DNA from: Bacillota bacterium
GTDB lineage: Bacteria; Bacillota; Clostridia; Christensenellales; Aristaeellaceae
Assembly: GCA_023413135.1 (NCBI GenBank)
Contig: JAEZQK010000079.1
Location: 1-64,000 of the forward strand
Direction: 5' to 3'
DNA length: 64,000 nucleotides
A program made the position numbers and the translations under genes. Of this stretch, positions 26,972 through 35,839 are shown in pieces. A model generated the notes under the pieces. The model saw only the letters and a list, made by a program, of their open reading frames with translations. It ran no database searches and was not told the origin of the DNA. Each line of letters starts with the position of its first letter. Position 1 is the first letter of the stretch.

Positions 26972-27654
26972 GGCTGCGCCTCCAAAAGATACCCCATGCC
27001 CTTCTTGGTGACGATAAAGTCATGAAGCCCGGCATCCTCCAGCTTTTTGCGCAGCCGGGCTATGTTGACGGTAAGGGTATTGTCGTCGATGAACACGTCG
27101 CTGTCCCAAAGGTGCTGCATCAGCGCATCCCGGCTGACCACGTTTCCCTTGTTTGTGAGAAGCGTTTGCATGATCTTTGTTTCATTGCGTGTCAGTTCGA
27201 TTTTCTGACCCTGAAAGTGAAGCGTGCCTTCCCCGGCATGGAACACGGCGCCGCGGTGCTCCAGTGCGTGAAGCTGACCCTGAAAATCGTAGCTGCGGCG
27301 AAGCAGCGCCTGCATTTTGGCCACCAGCACGCTTAGATCAAAGGGCTTGGTGATGTAGTCATCGCCGCCCATGGACATGGCCATCACGATATCCATGTTA
27401 TCTGTATGGGAGGAAAGGAACAGGATGGGAACGCGGGAAACTTTGCGGATTTCGCCGCACCAGTAAAAGCCGTTGAACCGGGGCAGGGAAATATCCAGCA
27501 GGACAAGGTGCGGTTCCTCCCGATGGAATTCCGCAAGCACTTGGGAGAAATCCTTCACCGCAAAGGTGGTATAGCCCCACTTGGCCAGGTGGCTTATAAG
27601 CACCCCCGCAATGGTTACATCGTCTTCCACGATCATGATCTTGTAGGCTGCCAT
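26968..27654 (-). CDS. BceR-type response regulator (OmpR family)
   Basis: The 228-residue regulator starts at ATG 27654 behind GGGAGGG; an upstream in-frame ATG at 27711 lies before the promoter. The receiver domain has 'IMIVEDDVTI', the phospho-acceptor Asp in 'LVLLDISLPRFNGF' and 'KPFD'. The C-terminal winged helix has 'LTRNETKIMQTLLTNKG' and 'VNIARLRKKLEDAG'. It should activate the adjacent bceAB-type operon when the kinase is triggered by a peptide antibiotic. Confidence 0.92.
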   Translation of the reverse strand: MAAYKIMIVEDDVTIAGVLISHLAKWGYTTFAVKDFSQVLAEFHREEPHLVLLDISLPRFNGFYWCGEIRKVSRVPILFLSSHTDNMDIVMAMSMGGDDYITKPFDLSVLVAKMQALLRRSYDFQGQLHALEHRGAVFHAGEGTLHFQGQKIELTRNETKIMQTLLTNKGNVVSRDALMQHLWDSDVFIDDNTLTVNIARLRKKLEDAGLHDFIVTKKGMGYLLEAQP

Positions 27655-27672
27655 ATGATCCCTCCCGTGGGG

Positions 27673-27700
27673 ATTATAGCATAGCTGACTCACAATGCAA
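27673..27700 (-). promoter_or_regulatory. Promoter of the bceRS-type operon
   Basis: On the minus strand: TTGCAT (27700-27695), 16-bp spacer, TATAAT (27678-27673). It gives a very short leader of about 12 nt before the ATG. Confidence 0.65.
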
Positions 27701-28005
27701 AGCGATGGCATGTAAAGAAAAAGCCCCTGAAAGAGGGCAGAAGAACTCTTCGGCAGCGGATGCGCAGCGCCGTCTCCAACAAGGGCTGGGCTTTACTTGC
27801 CATCCATCATGTGGTAAACAACGCAATGGTGTCACCAATCTTAAGGGATTGGTCCCTTTTCGATTTTAAAACCATTTTTTGGACATTTCCAAAGAAATTG
27901 AAACTAGTTCAGAAATTTGCGCATTTTTTTCTGGTGTATAGTGACATATAATCTTTCTAACAAGACATGGTCAACATGTCCAAAATCGAATGGAGGTATT
28001 GCCTC
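27701..28005. other. Divergent intergenic region before the sugar transporter operon
   Basis: No gene is seen. Near 27837-27853 CCAATC and GATTGG form a small hairpin. TATAGT and TATAAT hexamers around 27938-27953 probably belong to the transporter promoter, but neither has a good -35, which suggests activator dependence. Confidence 0.4.
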
Positions 28006-29010
28006 ATGAAAAAACTGGTAGCTCTGGTACTGTGCCTTTTGATGGCGGTCGGCTTTGCCGCAAGCGCGTGCGCGGAAAAAACGCTGACTGTGGCCTTCTC
28101 GCAGATCGGCCAGGAATCTGACTGGCGCACTGCTAACACCGACGATCTCTGCAACGCCATCAAGGCCGAGGGCTGGAACCTGGTGTATGACGATGCCCAG
28201 CAGAAGCAGGAAAACCAGATCAAGGCTCTGCGCAACTTCATCTCCCAGGGTGTTGACTACATCCTCTTCACCGGCGTTGTGACCACCGGCTGGGATGAGG
28301 TCCTTAAGGAAGTCAACGAGGCCGAGATCCCCCTGATCCTGGTAGACCGTATGCCTGACTGCGCTGACGAGATCGAGTACGCCGCCGCTTTCGGCGGTGA
28401 CTTCACCGAGGAAGGCCGCAGGATGGGCTTCTGGGCCGGCAACTATTTGAAGAGCGTCGGCCGCGGCGAAGAGCAGATCAGCGCTGTCGTGCTGGAAGGC
28501 ACCACCGGCGCCACAGCCGCCACCGAACGCACCAACGGCATCAACGAAGCTCTCAAAAATTTCCCGAACATCAAGGTCGTAGCCTCCCAGACCGGCAACT
28601 TCACCCGCGCCGAAGGCCAGGCTGTTATGGAGAGCTTCCTTAAATCCGAGCCTGATATCGACCTTTTGTTCGCTGAGAACGACGACATGGGCCTTGGCGC
28701 CATCGCCGCCATCAAGGCCGCGGGCAAGGTGCCGGGCAAGGATATCATCATCGTTGGCTGCGACGCCGTGAAGACCGCGTTTGAAGCGATCGTTGCGGGC
28801 GAAATGAACGCCACCATCGAGTGCACGCCGCTCTACTCCAAGTTCGTTATCTCCTGCATCAAGGATCTGGAAGCCGGCAAGACCTTCGAAAAGGGAGTGC
28901 TGCATCCCGAAGAGTTCGTGTATGACCTGAACGGCGGCATCGCCTACACCGAGGACGGCACCAAGCTGTCCCAAAAGGCTGAGGACGACCTGGCTAACCG
29001 CAAGTACTGA
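28006..29010 (+). CDS. Sugar ABC transporter substrate-binding protein (YtfQ-like)
   Basis: The 334-residue protein starts at ATG 28006 behind GGAGG; an in-frame ATG at 27967 lacks a site. A signal peptide (to about residue 22, 'SACAEK') is followed by a periplasmic-binding-protein type I fold: 'LTVAFSQIGQESDWRTANT', 'QIKALRNFISQGVDYILFTGVV', 'LILVDRMPD', 'ENDDMGLGAIAAIKAAGKVPG', 'CDAVKTAFEAI'. This matches YtfQ-type galactofuranose/arabinofuranose binders. 'SAC' could be read as a weak lipobox. It is the high-copy first product of the transporter operon. A stable hairpin follows the gene. Confidence 0.88.
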   Translation: MKKLVALVLCLLMAVGFAASACAEKTLTVAFSQIGQESDWRTANTDDLCNAIKAEGWNLVYDDAQQKQENQIKALRNFISQGVDYILFTGVVTTGWDEVLKEVNEAEIPLILVDRMPDCADEIEYAAAFGGDFTEEGRRMGFWAGNYLKSVGRGEEQISAVVLEGTTGATAATERTNGINEALKNFPNIKVVASQTGNFTRAEGQAVMESFLKSEPDIDLLFAENDDMGLGAIAAIKAAGKVPGKDIIIVGCDAVKTAFEAIVAGEMNATIECTPLYSKFVISCIKDLEAGKTFEKGVLHPEEFVYDLNGGIAYTEDGTKLSQKAEDDLANRKY

Positions 29011-29043
29011 TCCCTTACAAAGGCCTTATGGGAAACGGGCCAA

Positions 29044-29073
29044 GACGGATGAGGGCCGGCGCCCTCATCCGTC
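29044..29073 (+). other. Stable hairpin between binding-protein and ATPase genes
   Basis: A perfect 13-bp stem (29044-29056 / 29061-29073) with a CGGC loop and no T-run lies in the gap. Such hairpins commonly protect the upstream message so that the binding protein is made in excess over the membrane subunits. Confidence 0.65.
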
Positions 29074-29119
29074 CTTCGCGTATAAAGGCGGAAGCATTCC
29101 GGATTGAGGGGATGATGTT

Positions 29120-30631
29120 TTGCAGGACAACGTACTGGAAATGAAGGGCATTTCCATTGAGTTTCCGGGCGTCAAAGCGCTGGACAATGTGGATTTTTCG
29201 TTGAAAAGGGGCGAGGTGCACGCGCTGCTGGGCGAAAACGGTGCGGGCAAATCCACTTTGATCAAATGCCTGACCGGGGTCCACCGCATGGATACGGGCA
29301 CCATCGAGCTGGATGGCCATACCATTCGGCCGACCACCCCGCAGGCCGCTATGGCCATGGGCATTTCAACGGTGTTCCAGGAGATCAACCTGTGCCCCAA
29401 CCTTACGGTGGCGGAGAACATCTTTATTGGGCGCCAGCCGATGAAGCGGGTTCAAATTAACTGGAAACTGATCAACCGGCGCGCTTCGGAGCTGATGGAA
29501 CGCATGGGCATGTCCATTGATGTGACGCGTCCCCTTTCCTACTATTCCATCGCGATCCAGCAGATGGCGTCCATCGCCCGGGCGGTGGATGTAAAGGCCA
29601 AGGTACTGATTTTGGATGAGCCCACCTCCTCCCTGGACGAGCATGAGGTTAACCGGCTGTTCAAGGTCATGCGGGATCTTAAGGCCGAGGGCCTGGGCAT
29701 CGTCTTTATCACCCACTTCCTGGACCAGGTGTTTGAAATCTCCGACAGGATCACGGTGCTTCGGAACGGCCGCCTGGTGGGCGAGTATTTAACACAGGAA
29801 ATCACCAAGCTTGATTTGGTGACCCATATGATCGGCAAGGACATGAATGAGATCTTCAACCTAAAACGCGCGGAGCAGAAGCCCGGGGCCATGCCGGTGC
29901 TGGAGGCAGACCATATCGGCATACCCGGCAAGGTGGAAGACATATCGCTGTCGGTCAAAAAGGGCGAGCTGGTAGGATTCGCGGGGCTGCTAGGCTCCGG
30001 GCGCACCGAGACGGCCGAGATGCTCTTTGGTGTTACGCGCCCGCAGCGCGGCACGGTGAAGGTGAACGGCAAAACTTTGCCTCTGAAGACCCCGCTGGAC
30101 GCCATCGTGAACAAGGTGGCGTTCTGCCCCGAAGACCGCAAGCGTGACGGCATCATCGGCGACCTGTCTGTGCGCGAGAACATTTACCTTGCGGTGCAGG
30201 CCAAGCGCGGCTTTTTAAAGCCCATGCCCCAAAAGGAGCAGCAGGCTCTGGCTGACAAATACATACGTCTTCTTTCCATTGCGACACCCGACGCAGACAA
30301 AAAGGTCGGCGAACTCTCAGGCGGAAATCAGCAGAAGGTCATCCTGGCACGTTGGATGGCAACCGACCCCGACGTGCTGATCCTTGACGAGCCTACTCGC
30401 GGCATTGACGTGGGTGCCAAGGCCGAGATCCAGCGCCTGATGCTTAACATGTGTGAAAAGGATATGTCCGTGATTTTCATCAGCTCCGAGCTGGATGAGA
30501 TCATCCGCTGTGCTAACCGCATTATCGTCATGCGGGATGGAGAAAAGGCGGGAGAGCTGGACGGCGAGTGCTGCCAGCAGTCGGATATACTCGCCATCAT
30601 CGCCAATGAAGCCGCGGAGGTGAGCGTATGA
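29120..30631 (+). CDS. Sugar ABC transporter tandem ATPase (YtfR-like)
   Basis: The 503-residue protein has two ATPase domains, as in the ribose/galactofuranose importers. The first has Walker A 'GENGAGKST' and Walker B 'VLILDEPTSSLDE'; the second has the degenerate Walker A region 'GLLGSGRTE' and the canonical 'LSGGNQQKV' and 'VLILDEPTRGIDVG'. The start is TTG 29120, 7 bp after GAGGGGA; the next in-frame ATG is seven codons on. It overlaps the first permease gene by 4 bp. Confidence 0.92.
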   Translation: MQDNVLEMKGISIEFPGVKALDNVDFSLKRGEVHALLGENGAGKSTLIKCLTGVHRMDTGTIELDGHTIRPTTPQAAMAMGISTVFQEINLCPNLTVAENIFIGRQPMKRVQINWKLINRRASELMERMGMSIDVTRPLSYYSIAIQQMASIARAVDVKAKVLILDEPTSSLDEHEVNRLFKVMRDLKAEGLGIVFITHFLDQVFEISDRITVLRNGRLVGEYLTQEITKLDLVTHMIGKDMNEIFNLKRAEQKPGAMPVLEADHIGIPGKVEDISLSVKKGELVGFAGLLGSGRTETAEMLFGVTRPQRGTVKVNGKTLPLKTPLDAIVNKVAFCPEDRKRDGIIGDLSVRENIYLAVQAKRGFLKPMPQKEQQALADKYIRLLSIATPDADKKVGELSGGNQQKVILARWMATDPDVLILDEPTRGIDVGAKAEIQRLMLNMCEKDMSVIFISSELDEIIRCANRIIVMRDGEKAGELDGECCQQSDILAIIANEAAEVSV

Positions 30632-31701
30632 AGCGCAAATGGAGCTGGGAGACCATCGTCCGCTCCAAAATATTCTGGGCGGTCGTGGCTGAGGCGCTGA
30701 TCCTGCTGGTCAGCGTGATCCTCCGGCCGGATTTTTTGAAAATCGAATACAACCAGGCGACAGGCATGCTCTATGGCGTGCCCATCGACATTTTGAACCG
30801 TTCGGCTGAGATCGTCATCATCGGCATGGGCATGACGCTTGTTATCGCGCTGGGGGGCACGGACCTGTCGGTAGGCGCGCTTGTCGCGGTATCCGGTGCC
30901 ATGGCTTTGAAATTCCTGCGCTGGGACGTTTTGCAGTACCCTACCCCCGGCGATTATACCATCACGCCTTTCTTTCTGGTCATTCTGGTGCCGCTTGCCG
31001 TATGCACCGTCATGGGCGCGTTCAACGGTCTGCTCATTTCCAAGCTTGGTATGCAGCCCATTATCGCGACGCTGATTTTGATGGTCGCGGGCCGCGGCAT
31101 CGCGCAGATCACCACCAACGGCAAGCAGTTTACAACCATGTATACACCCTTCCAGTTCATCGGCCAGGGCAAGCTTCTTTGGCTGCCGATGCCGATCATT
31201 ATCGCCGCCGTGGTGGTTGCATGTGTCGTGCTGTTTACACGCAAAACAGCCTTCGGCATGTTTGTTGAATCAGTAGGCATCAACCCCAGCGCAAGTCGCG
31301 TGTCAGGGCTCAAGTCCGGCCGCATCATCATGATCGCCTATATATTGACCGGGTTCCTGTCCGGCATTGCGGGGCTCATATACTCCAGCCGCATCTCCTC
31401 GTGCGATTCCAACAACGCCGGTGTCAACAATGAAATGGAAGCGATCCTCACGGTGGTCATCGGCGGCACCAGCATGTCGGGCGGCAAGTTCAGCCTGGCC
31501 GGCACGGTAGTTGGCGCGCTGATTATGCGCACCATCATCACGCTGGTGTACTTCTTCGGCATCGTTTCGGAGGCGATCCTGGCGTTTGAGGCCATGATCA
31601 TCGCGGTGGTTATTGTACTCCAGTCCGAGCCTGTGCGTAAGGCGATGGCCAGGCGCGGCCGTCACCGCCGGGAAACGACGGGGGGTGTTGTACGTGCTTA
31701 A
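30628..31701 (+). CDS. Sugar ABC transporter permease (YtfT-like)
   Basis: The 357-residue membrane protein of the BPD_transp_2 type carries 'VIIGMGMTLVIALGGTDLSVGALVAVSGAM' and 'FGMFVESVGINPSASRVSGL', which mark ribose/galactofuranose permeases. Its ATG overlaps the ATPase stop (ATGA), and it overlaps the next permease gene by 8 bp, so the channel is built from two unlike subunits. Confidence 0.92.
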   Translation: MKRKWSWETIVRSKIFWAVVAEALILLVSVILRPDFLKIEYNQATGMLYGVPIDILNRSAEIVIIGMGMTLVIALGGTDLSVGALVAVSGAMALKFLRWDVLQYPTPGDYTITPFFLVILVPLAVCTVMGAFNGLLISKLGMQPIIATLILMVAGRGIAQITTNGKQFTTMYTPFQFIGQGKLLWLPMPIIIAAVVVACVVLFTRKTAFGMFVESVGINPSASRVSGLKSGRIIMIAYILTGFLSGIAGLIYSSRISSCDSNNAGVNNEMEAILTVVIGGTSMSGGKFSLAGTVVGALIMRTIITLVYFFGIVSEAILAFEAMIIAVVIVLQSEPVRKAMARRGRHRRETTGGVVRA

Positions 31702-32743
31702 AATGCAAGTCGGCCGCCAGAAATGGACATCGCGGCTGTTCAATCCCAAATATCTCATGGTGTACGCCACCCTGGGCGTGTTTCTGGTCATTTACCTGTT
31801 CGGTGCGATCATGTTCGGCGATAAGGGCTTCACCACTATCCGCACGTTGATGCTGATGTTTATTGACAACGCGTACATCGGCATTTCCGCGGTGGGCATG
31901 ACCATGGTATTAATCAGCGGCGGCATCGACCTGTCGGTTGCTTCTGTGGCTTCCCTCACGGGCATGCTCATCGCCTATGGCACCTCGGTGATGGGCCTTT
32001 CCCCGCTTTTGTGCATCGCCTTTTCGCTGCTTGTGGGCACGGGTCTCGGCCTTTTGATGGGCGCGGCCATCCATTACCTGAACGTGCCCGCCTTCATCAC
32101 CACGCTAACCGGCTCATTCCTGGCCCGGGGCGTATGCTCGTTGATCAGCCGCGAATCCATCTCCATCAACAATGAGACGATCGACGCTTTGGCAGGGTGG
32201 AAAATTTACCTGATGCAGTTCAAGGACGGCGAATGGGTAAAACTCAAGCCTGTGGCTTACATCAACTTCAGCGTGCTGCTTTTGATCGCCATGGTGATCC
32301 TGGGCATGATCATATTACAACGGACGCGTTTCGGCCGTAACGTATTCGCCATTGGCGGCAATGAGCAGTCGGCCAAACTCATGGGGCTGCCGGTGGGGCG
32401 GACCAAAATTATGGTGTACGGCATCAACGGCCTCTGCTCTGCGCTGGCCGGTATCGCGTACGTACTGTACGTGAAATCCGGCTGGAACCTGGCGCTGGCG
32501 GGCGGCGAGCTTGATGTGATCTCCTCCGCGGTCATCGGCGGCGTGCTTTTAACCGGTGGAGTGGGCTACATGATCGGCACGCTGTTTGGTGTGATGCTCA
32601 AATCCACCATCCCCGCGCTGATCACTTTCAGCGGGAATCTATCCTCCTGGTGGGCCAAGATCGCAACAGGCGTGCTGCTGCTTTTGTTCATTGTCATCCA
32701 GCGCGTTGTTGTTACTTATTCCGCCCGCAAAAAGGCCAAATAG
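31694..32743 (+). CDS. Sugar ABC transporter permease (YjfF-like)
   Basis: The 349-residue second permease is best started at GTG 31694, about 8 bp after a run of G. Longer in-frame extensions only overlap the previous gene. It has 'SAVGMTMVLISGGIDLSVASVASLTGM', 'RTRFGRNVFAIGGNEQSAKLMGLPV' and about nine helices. With YtfT-like and YtfR-like partners it should import a furanose or pentose, probably arabinose-related given the araA gene nearby (inference). Confidence 0.9.
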   Translation: MLKMQVGRQKWTSRLFNPKYLMVYATLGVFLVIYLFGAIMFGDKGFTTIRTLMLMFIDNAYIGISAVGMTMVLISGGIDLSVASVASLTGMLIAYGTSVMGLSPLLCIAFSLLVGTGLGLLMGAAIHYLNVPAFITTLTGSFLARGVCSLISRESISINNETIDALAGWKIYLMQFKDGEWVKLKPVAYINFSVLLLIAMVILGMIILQRTRFGRNVFAIGGNEQSAKLMGLPVGRTKIMVYGINGLCSALAGIAYVLYVKSGWNLALAGGELDVISSAVIGGVLLTGGVGYMIGTLFGVMLKSTIPALITFSGNLSSWWAKIATGVLLLLFIVIQRVVVTYSARKKAK

Positions 32744-32760
32744 CATATGCCGGCAAGTAG

Positions 32761-32797
32761 AAAAGGGCTGTCCGGTTTTCAGGACAGCCCTTTTTGA
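32761..32797. terminator. Bidirectional terminator between convergent sugar operons
   Basis: AGGGCTGTCC (32764-32773) pairs with GGACAGCCCT (32782-32791). TTTTT follows on the plus strand and AAAA precedes it, so it also serves the minus-strand regulator operon. Confidence 0.85.
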
Positions 32798-32806
32798 TAA
32801 TCACTC

Positions 32807-34381
32807 TCACTTTTTGCAGGAGTTGCGGTATTCCCTGGGGTTCATGCCCACATACTTTTTGAACAGGTAGCTGAAGTAATGCGGATCGTTGTAACCGATG
32901 GCTACAGCTACCTCGCTGGAACGCTTGTCGGTGCTCTTGAGCAGGTCCCGTGCTTTTTTCATGCGCAGCGCTGTCAGATATTCAATGAAGGTACTTCCCA
33001 CCTCTTGGGAAAACACGGTGCAGAAATGGTTATTGGACAACGCCACATGCTTGGCTACGTCACTCAATGTGATGTCCGGGTCGGCATAATTCTGGTCGAT
33101 GAAAGCGAAGGCACTTCGGATCACCGCGCCGTATCGAGACATGGTCTGGCTGTCGCGGAACGAAATCGCCTTGAGCAGGATCTGCCGGGCGGAATTCACC
33201 ATATCCTCCTGGTCGGTGAAGGTGGGCAGAGGATTGCTTTGATGTTGTATGGCCTCGGGAATGATCTCCGCGGGGTCACCGCCGTTTTCGCGGATCACGC
33301 GCATAGCGGCCAGAAGAATGTCCACATACAGATAATTAGCCATGATGACCGACTGGCGGGCGACGGTACCGATGGAATCGAAGTGATTCTTTAAAATATT
33401 CTCGGCCTCCTGACTGCTGGCGTAGCGCAGCTTTTCAAACAGCGGAACAACATCCAGGCCCATCAGTTTGGCACCCACCTGCATACCCCGGTCCACCGTA
33501 TCCATGATGCGGGTCTGTTCGGCGTTTATGGCCATGCCCTTAAGCACATCTTGCGCAGAGGTGTAGGAGCCGGCCACGCCGTCGATCCCCTTGGCAGGGG
33601 CGCCGATGGCTACCCGAAGTGTGATGCCGACGGACCGCTCCACTTCGTATTTCACTGCCTGGGCAAAGGCAAAGGCGCGTTCTTCCAGATCCTCGTCGCT
33701 TTCACCCATCACCATGGCGACAATGCGCCCGCCGGTTTCACACAGCAGGATCGTCCCGCCCGAGCCCTCGGAAAGGCGCTGTACCTGCGCCCGCACCAGC
33801 AGCATATCGTCCTGTTCGCCCGCCGCAATAAGCATCACGCGGTACCAGCGCGCCGGCAGCCTGATGTCCAGGTTCGAGGCCTGCTTAAGATCACGATCGG
33901 CAGGCGCGCCGGAGATTAATTCCAGCAGCCATTTTTCCTGCAAAAAGCGATTGGAGGAGGCCAGCTGACGCTTCATGGCCTCGTAATCTGCCTGCTGGCG
34001 GCGCTCATCGTCGATGCTCTGGCCGATCCTATGCAGCACCTGCCCCAGTTCAAAGGCGCTGACAGGCTTTAGCAGATATTCCTTGACGCTCAGGGAAATC
34101 GCCTCTTTGGCATAGGAAAAATCGTCGTAGCCTGAAAGTATAACGATATGGATCCACGGCATGGTGTGCATGATTTTGCGGCACAGAGTCAGCCCATCCA
34201 TAAAGGGCATTTTGATATCGGTGATCAGGATATCGGGCTTGATGTCTTGCAGCATGGACAGCGCGATCTCGCCGTCGGGTGCCTCGCCTGCCAGTTGAAA
34301 ACCGCTTTCGTCCCACGGGAAGCTGTTGCGGATCCCCTCGCGGATCACGATCTCGTCGTCCACCAGGAAAACCTTATACAT
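32807..34381 (-). CDS. Response regulator with AraC-type DNA-binding domain (YesN-like)
   Basis: The 524-residue protein has an N-terminal receiver (D55 in 'LITDIKMPF'), a middle region of about 280 residues and a C-terminal double helix-turn-helix of the AraC family ('SDVAKHVALSNNHFCTVFSQEVG', 'SSEVAVAIGYNDPHYFSYLFKKYVG'). Its start overlaps the kinase gene by 8 bp. YesN-type regulators activate nearby sugar transport and utilisation genes; the facing YtfQ-type operon and araA are the obvious targets. Confidence 0.92.
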   Translation of the reverse strand: MYKVFLVDDEIVIREGIRNSFPWDESGFQLAGEAPDGEIALSMLQDIKPDILITDIKMPFMDGLTLCRKIMHTMPWIHIVILSGYDDFSYAKEAISLSVKEYLLKPVSAFELGQVLHRIGQSIDDERRQQADYEAMKRQLASSNRFLQEKWLLELISGAPADRDLKQASNLDIRLPARWYRVMLIAAGEQDDMLLVRAQVQRLSEGSGGTILLCETGGRIVAMVMGESDEDLEERAFAFAQAVKYEVERSVGITLRVAIGAPAKGIDGVAGSYTSAQDVLKGMAINAEQTRIMDTVDRGMQVGAKLMGLDVVPLFEKLRYASSQEAENILKNHFDSIGTVARQSVIMANYLYVDILLAAMRVIRENGGDPAEIIPEAIQHQSNPLPTFTDQEDMVNSARQILLKAISFRDSQTMSRYGAVIRSAFAFIDQNYADPDITLSDVAKHVALSNNHFCTVFSQEVGSTFIEYLTALRMKKARDLLKSTDKRSSEVAVAIGYNDPHYFSYLFKKYVGMNPREYRNSCKK

Positions 34382-35837
34382 GTTCCTGCCTCCTTATGGG
34401 GACGGAAAAGGAAACGGATGTGCCTTGAGGACCGCTTTCGACGAAAAGGCCCCGGGGCGGGCTGTAGTACAACTGTAGCCGCTTATTCACATTGTACAGC
34501 CCGTATCCCAGGTTTTCCTTTTCCATGGGAATGCCCTGCGAAAGGCACTCGCGAATTTCATTTAACCGCGCCGCTGGCATACCCGCGCCGTCATCACGCA
34601 CCTTAAAATGTAAAAGCGCTTCTTCCCGCCTGCCTGTGATCTCCACGTGGCCCTTCCCACGCCGGTGTTTGATGCCATGGTAAATGGCGTTTTCTACCAG
34701 GGGCTGGATGACCAGCTTCAAGATATGTAGATCATGCAGTTCTTCAGGAATATCGATGGAGTAATCAAGGATGTCCCTATAGCGGATTTTTTGAATAGTA
34801 AGATACCCCTGCAGGTGGCGGACCTCCTGGGATAGGGGGATCCAATCCCGCCCCTGGCTTAAGGAGATACGAAAAAAATCGGAAAGCGCCTGGGTGATTT
34901 GTATCACTTCCGCCGTGCGCCTCGCTTCCGCCAGCCAGACGATGGCGTCCAGGGTGTTGTACAAAAAATGCGGGGCAATTTGGGCCTGCAGCGCCTTCAG
35001 TTCACTTTTTTTCAGATTTTCCTGCTCCCGCTTGTTCTCCTCGATGAGGTCGGAAAGCTTGCCCGCCATGATGTTCAGGCTGGCGGTGAGGGACTTCAAT
35101 TCCTCCACCTCTGTGGTGGGAGCGCGGGCCAAAAGGTTGCCCCCCGCCAGGCTGCCGGCGAATTCCTCCAACTGGGCAATGGGCTGGCGGATGGTTTGAC
35201 CCAGGGAGGACTGGGCCATCATGGCAAACAGAATGGTCAGCAAGAGCAGAACCATTTCTGCCACGAGGATGATGCTCAGCATGTTTTGAAGATGGATGCT
35301 TGTATCGGTAGCGGCGCTGATTTCCAGGGCGATAAAATCCTCCAGCTTGTCGTCCACCAGGGCGGCTACGCTGCGTACTACCTCCAAAGTTGCCTCGTTA
35401 TCCTTGACGCGGGCGCCGGCTTCCATCTGCTGGCCTATGATATTCACATACTTTTCCAGTGTGTTCATGGTACGCCGGGCCACTGTCAGTTCCATGGGGT
35501 TGCGGGTGACGCTGGAGGCCATGAGGCTATCCAGTTGATCGTTTACCGCGTGGATCATGTCGTAGTGGGTCCCTTCCGCAAACGTTTTGCGACCGGCCAC
35601 TACGCTCCATAATTCGTCGGGGATGGTTTTCACCACCAACGGTTTTAGGGAAGATACTTTTTCAATTTGACTGATGACGCTGTGATAGCGGAAAGCATAG
35701 TTGGCCATGACGCCAACGCTGGCAATAAGGGGAATGAGCATCAGGCCCATAATGATTATGTAAGATAGCTTCAGCCGCTTGCCGATGCTGCTATCGACAT
35801 GCAACCGCTTTAACGCCCGCTCAATAAGGCTACTCAT
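34374..35837 (-). CDS. Sensor histidine kinase (YesM-like, His_kinase family)
   Basis: The 487-residue kinase has two membrane helices (about 27-47 and 190-210) around a helical extracellular domain of about 140 residues, then HAMP, the His_kinase motif 'QIAPHFLYNTLDAI' and an ATPase domain with 'VENAIYHGIKHRRG' and 'DDGAGMP'. It lies between a binding lipoprotein gene (2-bp gap) and its regulator gene. The extracellular domain probably receives the sugar signal through that lipoprotein rather than binding sugar itself (inference from similar three-component sensors). Confidence 0.9.
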   Translation of the reverse strand: MSSLIERALKRLHVDSSIGKRLKLSYIIIMGLMLIPLIASVGVMANYAFRYHSVISQIEKVSSLKPLVVKTIPDELWSVVAGRKTFAEGTHYDMIHAVNDQLDSLMASSVTRNPMELTVARRTMNTLEKYVNIIGQQMEAGARVKDNEATLEVVRSVAALVDDKLEDFIALEISAATDTSIHLQNMLSIILVAEMVLLLLTILFAMMAQSSLGQTIRQPIAQLEEFAGSLAGGNLLARAPTTEVEELKSLTASLNIMAGKLSDLIEENKREQENLKKSELKALQAQIAPHFLYNTLDAIVWLAEARRTAEVIQITQALSDFFRISLSQGRDWIPLSQEVRHLQGYLTIQKIRYRDILDYSIDIPEELHDLHILKLVIQPLVENAIYHGIKHRRGKGHVEITGRREEALLHFKVRDDGAGMPAARLNEIRECLSQGIPMEKENLGYGLYNVNKRLQLYYSPPRGLFVESGPQGTSVSFSVPIRRQEHV

Positions 35838-35839
35838 GG

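Noticed and set aside
27904..28974. 356-residue minus-strand frame
   Set aside because: Antisense of the YtfQ-like binding protein; GC-rich third positions keep it open.
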